Source: SZUA-309 sp965232595 (lineage in GTDB: Bacteria; Pseudomonadota; Gammaproteobacteria; Pseudomonadales; Azotimanducaceae). Taken from it: a stretch of 64,000 bases of DNA. The position numbers and the translations under genes are program-made. A model generated the notes under the pieces. That model saw nothing but the letters and a program-made list of their open reading frames with translations, did no database searches and had not been told where the DNA came from. Positions 51,008-59,871 of the stretch are shown piece after piece. The stretch's first letter is position 1, and every line of letters begins with the position of its first letter. The stretch is taken from the NCBI GenBank assembly GCA_965232595.1, contig OZ246983.1, positions 3,658,001 through 3,722,000 of the forward strand. Direction: 5' to 3'.

Positions 51008-52292
51008 TACGCTCCTTGGTCCGCCGCCAGGTGACCCGGGCGAACACATCCAGCTCCTCGCGCTTACGGTCAGCGGTAATCAGCTGATCGATCTCCTTGC
51101 GGAGGCGTACCCGGAAATCGACGGTCAGGTTGTCTCTGGCAACCCACACGTATCTGACCTCCGCCAGCCGTTCGTTCTTGTTGTACTGTGGTGACAGCAG
51201 CCATCCCGCGCCGGTGTGGGCCAGGTTCAAGCCGATGCTGTGCTTCGGAAAGAAATCCATGAACGCGACGGTCGCCGCCCCGGCAAAACCGTTCGTGTCG
51301 CCGCTACCGGAAATGCCGATGCCGGCTTTGGTCGGGGTTTCAGGCGCATAGGCGGCCTCGAGCGAAAAACGCAGTCGCCGACCGCTGGAACGTTTCGGGT
51401 AGCGCCCGGCGACGCGGGCCGTAAAGCCCCAGTAATCCTCGATTCTGCTCTCACCTTCCAAACCGTCCTTCGCCAGGCTGGACGGGTAGTAACTGATGTC
51501 GAAAGCGCGCTGAGTCAGAAAGCGCACGGGCTTCTCGTTGGTTACCGAGACGAAGGCGCTGACGCGGGAGCCATCGTCGGTGAAATCCAACGGCTCACGG
51601 GTAACCTGCGCGGGTCCTTCCTCCGGGTTGTATTGCAGGATCACGTGCGGCTCCCAGCCGTTTTCGAAGTTCATGGTTGCGTGCACGCCGTCGGTCCAGG
51701 TGATTCGGGTGTTGTTGCTGTCGTTGCGCGACATGCTCTTGGCGAACACTCCGCCTTTGGTGATGAATCTGGTCTGCATGCGGCCGGCAATGAGGTCGAA
51801 GCGCTCGCTCTGGATCCAGTGCACAAATGCCTCATCGATGGCGATGGAGCTGTCAGAGCTGCTCTGGGTCTCCTCATCGAAAAAGGTGTCCGGTCGGCAT
51901 GATTCGGAGGTGCAGGCGGCGGCAAGGCGGGCACCGATGCGCCACTTGTTGCTCAAGGCTCTGGACAGGCCCAACCGGGCCCGACCAAGCAGGTCTCCTT
52001 CGCTCGAGGGCTCGCCCTCACGGGGCTCGAGGTCGGCGTAGGTGGCGGAAAGGCGGACGTCGCTCCTGATGGTCCAGGTACGTGGCAGCTCCTCATCGGA
52101 TTGGTCGATCGAGGTCTGGGCATCGATCGAAATTTCCTGCTCTGACTCCTCACCGATGGCGACAGTTGCCTCCAGCTCCTGGGCGAGCTCTTCAACCGCT
52201 TCCAGCGAGGCTTCCTCCGAGACCGGCGCTTCCGTCTCGGCGGCCTGGACCGTGCCGGCGAGCACGATCAGCAACAACAGCAGGTGGGGCAT
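50991..52292 (-). CDS. outer-membrane porin-like protein
   Basis: A 433-residue barrel (438 from the GTG at 52307). A signal MPHLLLLLIVLAGTVQA precedes an acidic linker (EEASLEAVEELAQEL and on to residue 75). Strands follow: RLSATYADLEP, RIGARLAAACTSES, DLIAGRMQTRFI, RFSLEAAYAPE, VDFRVRLRKEID. A Cys pair (CTSESC) lies in a loop. It has the length and pattern of porins but no specific family is recognised. Located third in the minus-strand operon. Confidence 0.78.
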   Translation of the reverse strand: MPHLLLLLIVLAGTVQAAETEAPVSEEASLEAVEELAQELEATVAIGEESEQEISIDAQTSIDQSDEELPRTWTIRSDVRLSATYADLEPREGEPSSEGDLLGRARLGLSRALSNKWRIGARLAAACTSESCRPDTFFDEETQSSSDSSIAIDEAFVHWIQSERFDLIAGRMQTRFITKGGVFAKSMSRNDSNNTRITWTDGVHATMNFENGWEPHVILQYNPEEGPAQVTREPLDFTDDGSRVSAFVSVTNEKPVRFLTQRAFDISYYPSSLAKDGLEGESRIEDYWGFTARVAGRYPKRSSGRRLRFSLEAAYAPETPTKAGIGISGSGDTNGFAGAATVAFMDFFPKHSIGLNLAHTGAGWLLSPQYNKNERLAEVRYVWVARDNLTVDFRVRLRKEIDQLITADRKREELDVFARVTWRRTKERNAFIN

Positions 52293-52320
52293 AGCTGCTG
52301 CCTGCACCGACCTCGGGCCG

Positions 52321-52740
52321 CTATGGCAGCTCGGTGCAGGCTCCGAACAGGCTCAGGGTGGCCTGCTCGATGGCGATCGCCGCTGCGAAGCGACCGGTGC
52401 TGTCCTCTATAGACAGCGTCCAGCCAGCGCCGTCGGTAGCGTCCGGATTGCCGTCCTCGGCGCCCTGGATCAGGTGCCGGCCGTCCAGCTCCATCTTGTT
52501 GGCAATTCTGGCGCCGTCGGCGTTCTGGTTGGTGCGGATACGGTTCTTCTTCATGTCCACCCAGATGAAGGTGGGTGCACCCACCATCTCCGGCAGAACT
52601 TCCTCGCAGCCGAAACCGTCCAGGCACTCATTCACCTGCGCAACGGCGCAGAGAAAGGGCTCAGAGGTGTCGAGCGCGGCGGCGCTGCCTGTGAAGGCCA
52701 GAAGGCCAGCCGCACCGGCGTACTTGAGTTGCTTGATCAT
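52321..52740 (-). CDS. exported protein of unknown function
   Basis: A 139-residue protein. The signal is YAGAAGLLAFTGSAAA (cleavage near residue 22). The mature part has four Cys (FLCAVAQVNECLDGFGCEE, and GACTELP at the end), which may form two disulphides. The rest, TDGAGWTLSIEDSTGRFAAA, looks like a beta fold. No family is recognised. It is the second gene of the operon, 13 bp before the porin gene. Confidence 0.65.
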   Translation of the reverse strand: MIKQLKYAGAAGLLAFTGSAAALDTSEPFLCAVAQVNECLDGFGCEEVLPEMVGAPTFIWVDMKKNRIRTNQNADGARIANKMELDGRHLIQGAEDGNPDATDGAGWTLSIEDSTGRFAAAIAIEQATLSLFGACTELP

Positions 52741-52749
52741 CGCTGTCCC

Positions 52750-53214
52750 TTACCTGACGGTGTAGCCGCGGCCTTCCATGCAGGCTGCGAACGCTCTGTT
52801 GTAGGAACCGCGGGCTGCCTCGTACTGCGCAACCTGTTCCTGTTCCCACTGGGCCTGAGCCTGGGCCTGCTGCCGGTTCTGATCGGCCCTGCGGGCGCCG
52901 CCAACGACTGCCCCGGCCGCCGCACCGGTTTTGGCGCCATCACTGCCATCGATGATGCCACCCACCGCAGCGCCTCGAAGCGCGCCACGGCCGACGCCGC
53001 CTTTCTTCGCTTCCTGCTGCGGCGGCGCCTCGGTGGCGGTTGGTGGCGCCATTGGGTCGAAGCCGCTCTCACCTTTGGCCCAGGAGTAACACTGGAAGTT
53101 GTCCTGCTCCTGCTGAGCGTCGTCCTGACCTTCGTTTGGGTAGATCATCAGCTCGCTGGCGATGAGCCCGGTTGATGCGGCGGACAGCACGCCCGCCAGG
53201 ATCAGTTTTCGCAT
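52750..53214 (-). CDS. exported glycine-zipper protein (YMGG-like)
   Basis: A 154-residue exported protein. The ATG at 53214 starts a signal (MRKLILAGVLSAASTGLIAS) after a GGAGGG leader. A proline/glutamine-rich part precedes GVGRGALRGAAVGGIIDGSD and GAKTGAAAGAVVGGARR, a glycine zipper of the type seen in outer-membrane-associated proteins; the C-terminal helix is Gln/Glu/Arg-rich. It starts the operon and is divergent from the barrel gene at 53371. Confidence 0.72.
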   Translation of the reverse strand: MRKLILAGVLSAASTGLIASELMIYPNEGQDDAQQEQDNFQCYSWAKGESGFDPMAPPTATEAPPQQEAKKGGVGRGALRGAAVGGIIDGSDGAKTGAAAGAVVGGARRADQNRQQAQAQAQWEQEQVAQYEAARGSYNRAFAACMEGRGYTVR

Positions 53215-53370
53215 CACTTTCCCTCCATGAACGAATGGCCTCGACCATAGCAAATGGGTTTCTAGCGCACCACACGGGCGGGCAGATGCGGCGAATTTCT
53301 GATACTCCGGGCTACCATCCGGTCTTACACTGGGATTACCCGCAGCACGCAGATCGATGGGAGAGGGAAG

Positions 53371-53877
53371 GTGAAGCAGTGGATCCTGGGATGGACGCTA
53401 TGGCTGGTGCTGGCTTGCGGGCTGCTCGCGGCGCCGTACGCCCTGGCTGACGAAACGGCTGGTCACGGAGCGAAAAACCATCTCGCTTTCATCATTGGCC
53501 ATGCTGAGGAAGAGCAGAGCGATGGCCACCACGAGAGCGGCTCAGTGCTCGGGATCGACTACATCCGCCACCTGAATCACCGTTGGGGCCTGGGCGCCAC
53601 GTTCGAGGTGGAGACCTTCGGCAACAACCACAAGCGGCACGGCATTCTTGCGGTCCCGGTGAGCTTCTTCCCGGGCGGTAACTGGCGGCTGTTCGCCGCA
53701 CCCGGGGTGGAGTTCAGTGAGCCCTGGAAGCCGGAAAAGGGGATCCTGCGGCTTGGCGCCGGCTACGAGTTTCATCTCGGTGAGCGGTTTTCGCTGGCGC
53801 CGGAAGCCCAGGTGGATTTCGTCGAGGGCGGCACGACGGTCTACGTCTTTGCGCTGGCCTTCGGCATCGCTTTCTGA
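53371..53877 (+). CDS. small outer-membrane beta-barrel protein
   Basis: A 168-residue protein from a GTG at 53371 with a GGGAGAGGGAAG leader. The signal ends near YALADE. Strands are LAFIIGHAEE, SVLGIDYIRHL, LGATFEVETFG, ILAVPVSFFP, WRLFAAPGVEFS and LAPEAQVDFV, ending in a terminal Phe (ALAFGIAF). It resembles an OmpW-like eight-stranded barrel. Its function is unknown; it converges with the DUF3179 gene. Confidence 0.72.
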   Translation: MKQWILGWTLWLVLACGLLAAPYALADETAGHGAKNHLAFIIGHAEEEQSDGHHESGSVLGIDYIRHLNHRWGLGATFEVETFGNNHKRHGILAVPVSFFPGGNWRLFAAPGVEFSEPWKPEKGILRLGAGYEFHLGERFSLAPEAQVDFVEGGTTVYVFALAFGIAF

Positions 53878-53881
53878 CGCG

Positions 53882-55084
53882 CTAAGCCGCCTGCGCCGCC
53901 GGGTCGATCCGGTTGATGTCGGTGTGCTGGAAAAACTCCACCCACACGTGCCAGAACATGCCCGGCTTCAGGGTGTTTACACGGGCCAGCTTGCCGGCGT
54001 TGGAGTTACCGAAGAAGTCGATCTCTGTGATTGGCTCCCCCGAGTCATTGAACCAGGCACCGAGGCTCTCATGCTCTAGATCGTAAGCGACCACAACGCC
54101 GCGGCCGCCGATGGTCGAATTGACGATGCCCGCGTTGTGGAACACGAAGTCATCGGTGTAGCAGACCGCTTCATCGCCGATGTTGATACCCCAGACGTAC
54201 GTCTTGTTCGGCAGCCGATCATCCGAGTGGGACATGTTGTCCATGACCGGCTTCTCTTCCCGGTGCTGACGGCCGATGCCGAAGCTGAACAGCTGCTCGG
54301 TGATCTGATCCAGCACCCATAGCAGCGGGTTCTTCGATGGCTTGTTGAGAAACACCTCGCCATCCGGATAGGCCCGCTGGAAGCCCCGGAAGCTCATGCG
54401 GAAGGTCGGCCACTGCCTCATCCCCGGACCGCCGATGCCGTCCCGGTCTCTGCTGCCGTAGATCTGCTGAATGGGCTCGCCGGTGGATTCGTCGCGGAGA
54501 ATAAGGTTGTTCCCGTGCTGGGCCAGCACCTCCAGCTCGATCTGCTCGCCCTCGATCTCCGGGGTGTACGCGACGCCCAGGTTGGCCATGGCGCAGTAGG
54601 TCATGGCCACGTTCTCGCCCCCAAGGCCGTCGTCGTTGCCTGCCAGGTGCGGCCTCAGCAGCTCGTGGTCCGGGTGTGCCCGAGCGACGCCGTCGTTCTC
54701 CATGACGAGCACGCTGGTGGCCGGATTGATGTACTTCTTCGCTTCTTCAATGGAGTAAAACCGTGCCGACTTGAGCTGGTTGCGCAGCCCATAGTGCACC
54801 CAGACGTATGGGAACGCGTAAAGCACCAAGACAACGAGCGCCAGCGGCCAGAACAGGTTGCTCGGCATTAATCCCAGCGTCAGCTGCAACGCGACGGCCA
54901 GGCCGAGCGCGCCGAGGCCGATCGCCAACAGGCGGTACTCGTTGCGGATGAAGCGCAGCGTGTTCTCGCGCTTGACGGTCATCACCATCTGGGTGACGTC
55001 GCCCAGGTCGCGGAAGTAGAGCCAACCGATGCCGGCCGAGAGCAACAGGGCAGGGTAGAAGATGAGTTGCCAGATCAGGTCCAT
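53882..55084 (-). CDS. DUF3179-like membrane protein
   Basis: A 400-residue protein. The first about 110 residues have three hydrophobic helices (IFYPALLLSAGIGWLYF, LLAIGLGALGLAVALQL, FWPLALVVLVLYAFPYVW). The rest resembles DUF3179: YINPATSVLVMENDGVARA, a GGENVAMTYCAMANLGVAY segment with the usual YC, LILRDESTGEPIQQIYGS and a C-terminal Trp/Phe-rich part. Its function is unknown. It is divergent from the barrel gene at 55264. Confidence 0.75.
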   Translation of the reverse strand: MDLIWQLIFYPALLLSAGIGWLYFRDLGDVTQMVMTVKRENTLRFIRNEYRLLAIGLGALGLAVALQLTLGLMPSNLFWPLALVVLVLYAFPYVWVHYGLRNQLKSARFYSIEEAKKYINPATSVLVMENDGVARAHPDHELLRPHLAGNDDGLGGENVAMTYCAMANLGVAYTPEIEGEQIELEVLAQHGNNLILRDESTGEPIQQIYGSRDRDGIGGPGMRQWPTFRMSFRGFQRAYPDGEVFLNKPSKNPLLWVLDQITEQLFSFGIGRQHREEKPVMDNMSHSDDRLPNKTYVWGINIGDEAVCYTDDFVFHNAGIVNSTIGGRGVVVAYDLEHESLGAWFNDSGEPITEIDFFGNSNAGKLARVNTLKPGMFWHVWVEFFQHTDINRIDPAAQAA

Positions 55085-55197
55085 AGTCGCAGTCGCCGTC
55101 GAGTTGACCGTTAATCTATGCCATAGCGGCGGCGCGCGCGATCAGATTTCCGCCAGCATCACTGGATGCAAAAGGATCATGCGGATTCCTGCTGTCG

Positions 55198-55208
55198 AAA
55201 AAAAATTT
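55198..55208. repeat. A-tract between divergent genes
   Basis: Eight A followed by three T (55198-55208), flanked by CG on each side, giving a short CGAAA/TTTCG dyad. It lies 55 bp before the barrel start at 55264. The A-tract could be an upstream promoter element or a bend. The divergent DUF3179 start is about 115 bp away. Confidence 0.3.
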
Positions 55209-55252
55209 CGGCGTGTAGAGTCGCGCCGGTACTTCGGTAATCAAGCACGTTC

Positions 55253-55258
55253 AAGGAG
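55253..55258 (+). promoter_or_regulatory. ribosome-binding site deciding the barrel start
   Basis: AAGGAG at 55253-55258 lies five bases before ATG 55264. GTG 55258 overlaps the AAGGAG and is not likely to be the start. Confidence 0.6.
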
Positions 55259-55263
55259 TGATC

Positions 55264-56016
55264 ATGAAAATCGTCAAAAATCTTTCGCTAATTCTGCTGG
55301 CTGGGATGTTGGCCGCGGGCAACGCAGCGGCGGGTGTCATTCGCGACGATAAAGGTGACGACGATTGGGAGGTGCTGTTTGCGCCTTATATCTGGGGCAC
55401 GGCGATCAAAGGCACATCCCGGGTGGGCGTGCTGCCGCCGACGGACATCGACGCGAGCTTCTCCGACATCCTCTCGAACATGAACATGGCGCTCGCGCTG
55501 CACACCGAGTTCCATCGCGGCAAGTGGGCTTTCGTGATCGACCCTTTCTGGGCATCGCTGGAGATGAACGCTGAAGCCGGTCCGGCGGAGGTCGACGCCA
55601 CGGTTGACCAGTTCGTTCTGGAGGCCTGGGGCGCCTACAAGATCACGCCGAACTGGGAACTGCTGGGTGGGGCCCGGTACATGGATCAGGACATCGAGGT
55701 AGAGATCGGCCTGCCGGATCCGTTCCCCGGGCGCGACGTCAAAGGGGGCGATGATTGGCTGGACTGGTTTGTCGGCGCCAGATTCAACTACCCCGTGGCC
55801 GAGCGCTGGTCTGTCAGCGGTCGCGGCGACGTTTCGCTGATCGGCGATTCGGACTCGCAGTACAGCTTCTCGTTCTTTCTGAACCGCAAGTTCGGCAAGA
55901 CCATGATGCTGAACCTCGGCTACAAGTACCTGGACACGGAGTACGACAACGCGCCCGTCTACGTCTGGGACGCGCGCATGCAGGGCTTCCTGGTCGGCTA
56001 CACCTGGTCTTTCTGA
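55264..56016 (+). CDS. outer-membrane beta-barrel protein
   Basis: A 250-residue protein with a signal (LSLILLAGMLAAGNAAA). The mature part starts with WEVLFAPYIWGTAIKG and has barrel strands (ALALHTEFHRGKWAFVIDPF, WELLGGARYMDQDIEVE, MMLNLGYKYLDTEYDN), ending GYTWSF. This pattern is a common outer-membrane protein family of unknown cargo. It precedes the SYLF-barrel gene by 62 bp. Confidence 0.78.
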   Translation: MKIVKNLSLILLAGMLAAGNAAAGVIRDDKGDDDWEVLFAPYIWGTAIKGTSRVGVLPPTDIDASFSDILSNMNMALALHTEFHRGKWAFVIDPFWASLEMNAEAGPAEVDATVDQFVLEAWGAYKITPNWELLGGARYMDQDIEVEIGLPDPFPGRDVKGGDDWLDWFVGARFNYPVAERWSVSGRGDVSLIGDSDSQYSFSFFLNRKFGKTMMLNLGYKYLDTEYDNAPVYVWDARMQGFLVGYTWSF

Positions 56017-56078
56017 GTCGCTTCCAGGCGGAGACGATTGGATAATCCGCAGGAACCAGAGTCAGGAGCAGTGGTGTG

Positions 56079-57566
56079 ATGACGTCTTTCCGGCGTTCCC
56101 TTGGGGTGGTGGCTGTGCTGCTGCTCGCGGCTTGTTCGTCTATCCCGGTTGAAGACCGGCCCGGCCGCCGGGCCGATGTGGACGCCATGGCGGCCGCCAC
56201 CATCGAGGAGCTGGTGGCTGCCGATGCGGCGGTGCAGGCAGAGCTCGATGCCGCGGTGGGTTACATGGCTGCCCGGGTTTCTTCGGTCAGCGCCCCACTG
56301 GTTGGCGGTGGCACCGGTCTCGGCGTCGTGGTCGACAACCTGAACCGGACCCGCACCTACCTGGATATCCGTCGCTTCGACCTCTCAGCCGGGGTCGGGG
56401 CGCAGAGCTATCGGGTCCTGCTGATCTTCAACGACAAGGCGGTGATGGAAGCCTTCCGCACCGGCAGATGGCAGCGCAGCGCCGGTGCGGAAGCTGTTGC
56501 TGGCAGTGTTGGCGGCAGCTCGGTGGCTGGCCAGGCGGATGGCTTCAGCTATCACCTGCTGAGCGAAGGGGGCGTGGTTGCCGGCGTCAACCTGCGCCTG
56601 ATCCGCTTGAGCATCAATCACGATCTCACGGACACCGGCATCTCGGAGATCACCATTCCGAATCGCGGTTTCGACACGCCTGATTCTCACGACGACACCG
56701 CGCCGCGCCAATGGAATCGCCGGCTGCCGTTTCTTGCCCAGAACGTCATCGATGCCGGTTACGACCTGCCGCTGCCGCTGGGCACCGGGCTGTCTTACGC
56801 CTACACGGACCAGGAGCAGCTGCTGGACGATCTGGAGATCGGCCTGAACGGCAGCGAGATTACGCCCATCAACTTCGTCACCTTCGATTTCGCCGACTCG
56901 AAGAGCGACTCCGTGCAGTTCAAGCTCGATGCCTGGCTGCTGCCGTTCATGAACGTGTTTGCCATGGTCGGCCGGGTCACCGGTTCCGCCGATGTGGTCT
57001 TCACCCTGGATGGTGATCAGGCGCTGGACGACCTGATCGATAACGGCCTGGTTGATTGCGAGCCTTCCGGTTTTCCGCCGGTCTCTCCGCCGCTGTGCTC
57101 GTTGCTGCCTGGCCGGAGCATCACCCTGCCGATCGAAGCCAACTTCGACGGCACCACCTACGGCATCGGCACCACCCTCGCCGGTGGCTGGCGGGGCTGG
57201 TTCGTGGCGGTGCCCATCGTCGGCACCTATGCGGACATGGAAGACACGAACACGGACGGCATCGTCACCACCATCACCCCGCGAGCCGGCCGGATCTTCA
57301 ACATCGGCCGTGCGGGCAACCTGGCCCTTTATGGCGGCGGCCAGTACATCAGCAGCAATTTGGATATCGACGGCACCTTCGACTTCGACATCGGCGATGG
57401 TGGGCTGTTCGTGGACTACCGGATCAAACAGGAGAACAAAGACCCCTGGACCGTGATCGTGGGCGCGAACTGGGACATCGACAAACACTGGTCGGTGGCG
57501 CTGGAGTACTCCGGTTTCGTCGGCAGCCGGGAAGGCGTTGTGGTGAACGCCGGCTTCCGGTTCTAG
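56079..57566 (+). CDS. lipoprotein with SYLF-like domain fused to a beta-barrel-like domain
   Basis: A 495-residue protein. The signal is lipoprotein type (VVAVLLLAACSS). Residues about 35-140 resemble the SYLF (Ysc84) lipid-binding domain: AAVGYMAARVSS, GGGTGLGVVVDNLNRTR, GVGAQSYRVLLIFNDKAVME. From about residue 210 to the end the sequence looks like a beta-barrel: FKLDAWLLPFMNVFAMVGRV, YGIGTTLAGGWRGWFVAVPI, LALYGGGQYISSNLDIDG, WSVALEYSGFVGSREG, final VNAGFRF. A lipid-anchored SYLF part joined to a barrel is unusual. The gene ends directly at the start of the DUF2141 gene. Confidence 0.68.
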   Translation: MTSFRRSLGVVAVLLLAACSSIPVEDRPGRRADVDAMAAATIEELVAADAAVQAELDAAVGYMAARVSSVSAPLVGGGTGLGVVVDNLNRTRTYLDIRRFDLSAGVGAQSYRVLLIFNDKAVMEAFRTGRWQRSAGAEAVAGSVGGSSVAGQADGFSYHLLSEGGVVAGVNLRLIRLSINHDLTDTGISEITIPNRGFDTPDSHDDTAPRQWNRRLPFLAQNVIDAGYDLPLPLGTGLSYAYTDQEQLLDDLEIGLNGSEITPINFVTFDFADSKSDSVQFKLDAWLLPFMNVFAMVGRVTGSADVVFTLDGDQALDDLIDNGLVDCEPSGFPPVSPPLCSLLPGRSITLPIEANFDGTTYGIGTTLAGGWRGWFVAVPIVGTYADMEDTNTDGIVTTITPRAGRIFNIGRAGNLALYGGGQYISSNLDIDGTFDFDIGDGGLFVDYRIKQENKDPWTVIVGANWDIDKHWSVALEYSGFVGSREGVVVNAGFRF

Positions 57567-58082
57567 ATGCAGGGTCCCGCTGCCCGCGCCCGGGCAGCCC
57601 TTTGCTCCACCTTTCTGGTCTGCCTGGTCTGCAGCGTCGGCCTGATCTGGCCGACGGCACCGTTGCTGGCGAACGCCGAAACGCCAGCGGGCGCTGTTGC
57701 TACCGGCAACATCGAGGTGATCATCGAGGGGCTGAGCACGGACGATGCGTCAGTGGAGGTTAATCTCTGGCGAGGTGCAGACGGTTGGCTGGACCGAAGC
57801 AGCGACCTCAGTCGCTACCGGACGTTGACGGTCCGGGGTGAAGCGGGCACTGCCCGTGCGCTGTTCCTGGCAGTGCCGCATCGCGACTACGCGGTCACGG
57901 CCTATCAGGACGACAATGAAAACGGTCGTCTCGACCAGGGCCTGTTCAGAATCCCGAAGGAACGTCTCGGCTTTTCCAATGGCCTCAGGCCGAAATTCTC
58001 AGCACCGGAGTATGTGGACGCGGCGGTGCTGCTCGAAAGCGATGTGCTGCGTGTGCACATCCATCTGCACAGGATGCCGTGA
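57567..58082 (+). CDS. exported DUF2141-like protein
   Basis: A 171-residue protein with a long signal (STFLVCLVCSVGLIWPT, cleavage near ANAE). The C-terminal domain has YAVTAYQDDNENGRLDQG and FRIPKERLGFSNGLRPKF, which match DUF2141. The D-x-N-x-N-G-x-L-D segment could bind calcium. It starts one base after the SYLF-barrel stop codon and so is probably co-translated. Its function is unknown. Confidence 0.82.
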   Translation: MQGPAARARAALCSTFLVCLVCSVGLIWPTAPLLANAETPAGAVATGNIEVIIEGLSTDDASVEVNLWRGADGWLDRSSDLSRYRTLTVRGEAGTARALFLAVPHRDYAVTAYQDDNENGRLDQGLFRIPKERLGFSNGLRPKFSAPEYVDAAVLLESDVLRVHIHLHRMP

Positions 58083-58100
58083 GGGGCGCGGATTCGAGGC

Positions 58101-58889
58101 TCAGCGGCTGAAGGTCAGCAGCCAGCGGTAGATGTCCGAATAAGGCTCGCCGTCGGCGCCAACGTTGGTCCGATAGTGCTCAGACTCGAAGATCCGCCGC
58201 CAGCGTCCATGTCCGGCGTCGTCGAACAACGAGATCTTCGGGGCGGGCGCTAGAGCAGGCTCACATTGCTGCAACGCCTCGATCGGCTTCCTGCCGGCGC
58301 TTACGCCGATCAGGGGGTCCTGCTCGCCATGAAACGCCCAGATCGCCATGCCGCGAAACACCTCGCAGGATCGGCTCACCTCACCGGCCCAGCCGCTCAC
58401 CGGCACTACGGCGGCGAACTCGTTGGAGAAGTTCTTCGCCAGCCACCAGACCCCGCGGCCGCCCATGGAGATCCCGCTCAGGTACTGGCGCTCAGGATCG
58501 ATCCGATAGGTGGCTCGGATGTGTGCCAGCACTTCCCGAACCTCTTCACCGCGCCACCAGGGCTGGATGCCCGTGCTCTGCGGCGCGATCACGATGAAGG
58601 GCAGACGCTGATCCCAGCGCCCTTCACGCATGGTGCGGAACGGGCCATGTTCGGCAACCCGAGCAAGGGATTCCGGAGAGCCGTCCCCCTTCTGCACCAC
58701 GCCGTGCAGAAAGAAGAGCAGGGGGTAGGGGGCGTCATCGTCCGCGTAACCGGGCGGAAGGTGCAGCAGGTAGTTCAACGTGCCGGGATTCTCGACCACC
58801 TTGTAGATCGAGCCTCCCGGCGCAGCCAGGGCAGCGCCGAACGGGATCAGCAGGCCAGGCACGATCAGGAAGCACAGCAACCTGATCAT
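58101..58889 (-). CDS. exported alpha/beta hydrolase (esterase / peptidase-like)
   Basis: A 262-residue protein from ATG 58889. The signal is LLCFLIVPGLLIPFGAALA. The nucleophile elbow is GISMGGRG; a His near the C-terminus (DDAGHGRW) is the likely catalytic His, and WAFHGEQDPLIGV the acid region. The pattern is similar to predicted phospholipase/LpqC-type hydrolases. It should be periplasmic. The LLM gene ends 26 bp upstream on the same strand. Confidence 0.83.
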   Translation of the reverse strand: MIRLLCFLIVPGLLIPFGAALAAPGGSIYKVVENPGTLNYLLHLPPGYADDDAPYPLLFFLHGVVQKGDGSPESLARVAEHGPFRTMREGRWDQRLPFIVIAPQSTGIQPWWRGEEVREVLAHIRATYRIDPERQYLSGISMGGRGVWWLAKNFSNEFAAVVPVSGWAGEVSRSCEVFRGMAIWAFHGEQDPLIGVSAGRKPIEALQQCEPALAPAPKISLFDDAGHGRWRRIFESEHYRTNVGADGEPYSDIYRWLLTFSR

Positions 58890-58915
58890 CGAGAACCTTA
58901 GCGGGGCAGGACACC

Positions 58916-59770
58916 TCAACCGTTGATCACTTCCTCTGAGAGCTTCTGGATGCCCTCGACCGGGTTAGCGCCGAACGCAAACAGCGGCGTGACCACCCGG
59001 TGGACGCCGGCTTCCTCCAGCGCGCCGAGGAAGTCCTTGCCGCCCTTGCCGGGCCACATGCAGGTGATCTCGATCTCCGACATGTCCCGGTCTTCTGCGT
59101 CGCAGGCCGCCTTCAGATCCGCCAGCGCGGCGCTCAGCTCTTGCGGATCGCCGATCGGGGCGAACCAGCCGTCGCCATGCCTGGCGATGCGCTGGTAGAT
59201 CTTCCCGGTGGCGCCGCCGATAACTACTGGCAGGTGCGGCTTCTGCTCGGGCAGCGGGTAGCTCTTGAAGCCCGACCAGTTGAGAAAGTCGCTCTGGTGC
59301 TCCACCACCTCGCCGGACCAGACCTTCTTCATGGCAACCACGTAGTCGTCGAAGCGGGCGCCGCGTCGCTCGAACGGCACGCCGAGCGCTTCGAACTCCT
59401 CGCGCAGCCAGCCGATGCCAACGCCGAGCATGAACCGACCACCGGACAGGTAGTCCAGGCTGGCCGCCTGCTTCGCCATGTAGAGCGGATTCACCTGGGA
59501 CAGGATGTTGACCCCGGTGCCGAGCTTCAGGGTTTTGGTGGACGCCGCCACCGCGGTCAGCGCCAGCAGCGGATCGATGAATACCGTCTCCGGCGGGCCG
59601 CCCATCTTGCCCGAGTCGTTGTAGGGATATTTGGACTGGTAGTCCACAGGGACGATCACGTGCTCGAACGTCCAGACGGATTCGAAGCCGCTGCCTTCGG
59701 CGAGCTGCGCCAGCCCGACCAACTGTTCCGGCTGGACGCCGATGTTCACGGGGATGAGTCCGAATTTCAT
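58916..59770 (-). CDS. LLM-class flavin (F420/FMN) oxidoreductase
   Basis: A 284-residue luciferase-like TIM barrel. The ATG at 59770 gives the family N-terminus MKFGLIPVNIGVQPEQ; a longer frame extends over the divergent promoter. Motifs are FESVWTFEHVIVPVDY, LKLGTGVNILSQVNPL, ASLDYLSGGRFMLGVGIGW and PVVIGGATGKIYQRIARHGD. Many such proteins are listed as F420-dependent, but in gammaproteobacteria FMN or FMNH2 is more likely. The substrate is unknown. Confidence 0.88.
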   Translation of the reverse strand: MKFGLIPVNIGVQPEQLVGLAQLAEGSGFESVWTFEHVIVPVDYQSKYPYNDSGKMGGPPETVFIDPLLALTAVAASTKTLKLGTGVNILSQVNPLYMAKQAASLDYLSGGRFMLGVGIGWLREEFEALGVPFERRGARFDDYVVAMKKVWSGEVVEHQSDFLNWSGFKSYPLPEQKPHLPVVIGGATGKIYQRIARHGDGWFAPIGDPQELSAALADLKAACDAEDRDMSEIEITCMWPGKGGKDFLGALEEAGVHRVVTPLFAFGANPVEGIQKLSEEVING

Positions 59771-59871
59771 GTGCCTTCCCTCAGCTACGAATTGAATTTG
59801 CGGCCATTCTCCCGGACTCTCAGGGGCAGGGCAATCAATAGCGCCAGAGATAGCGCCAGAGGCAGGACAGC

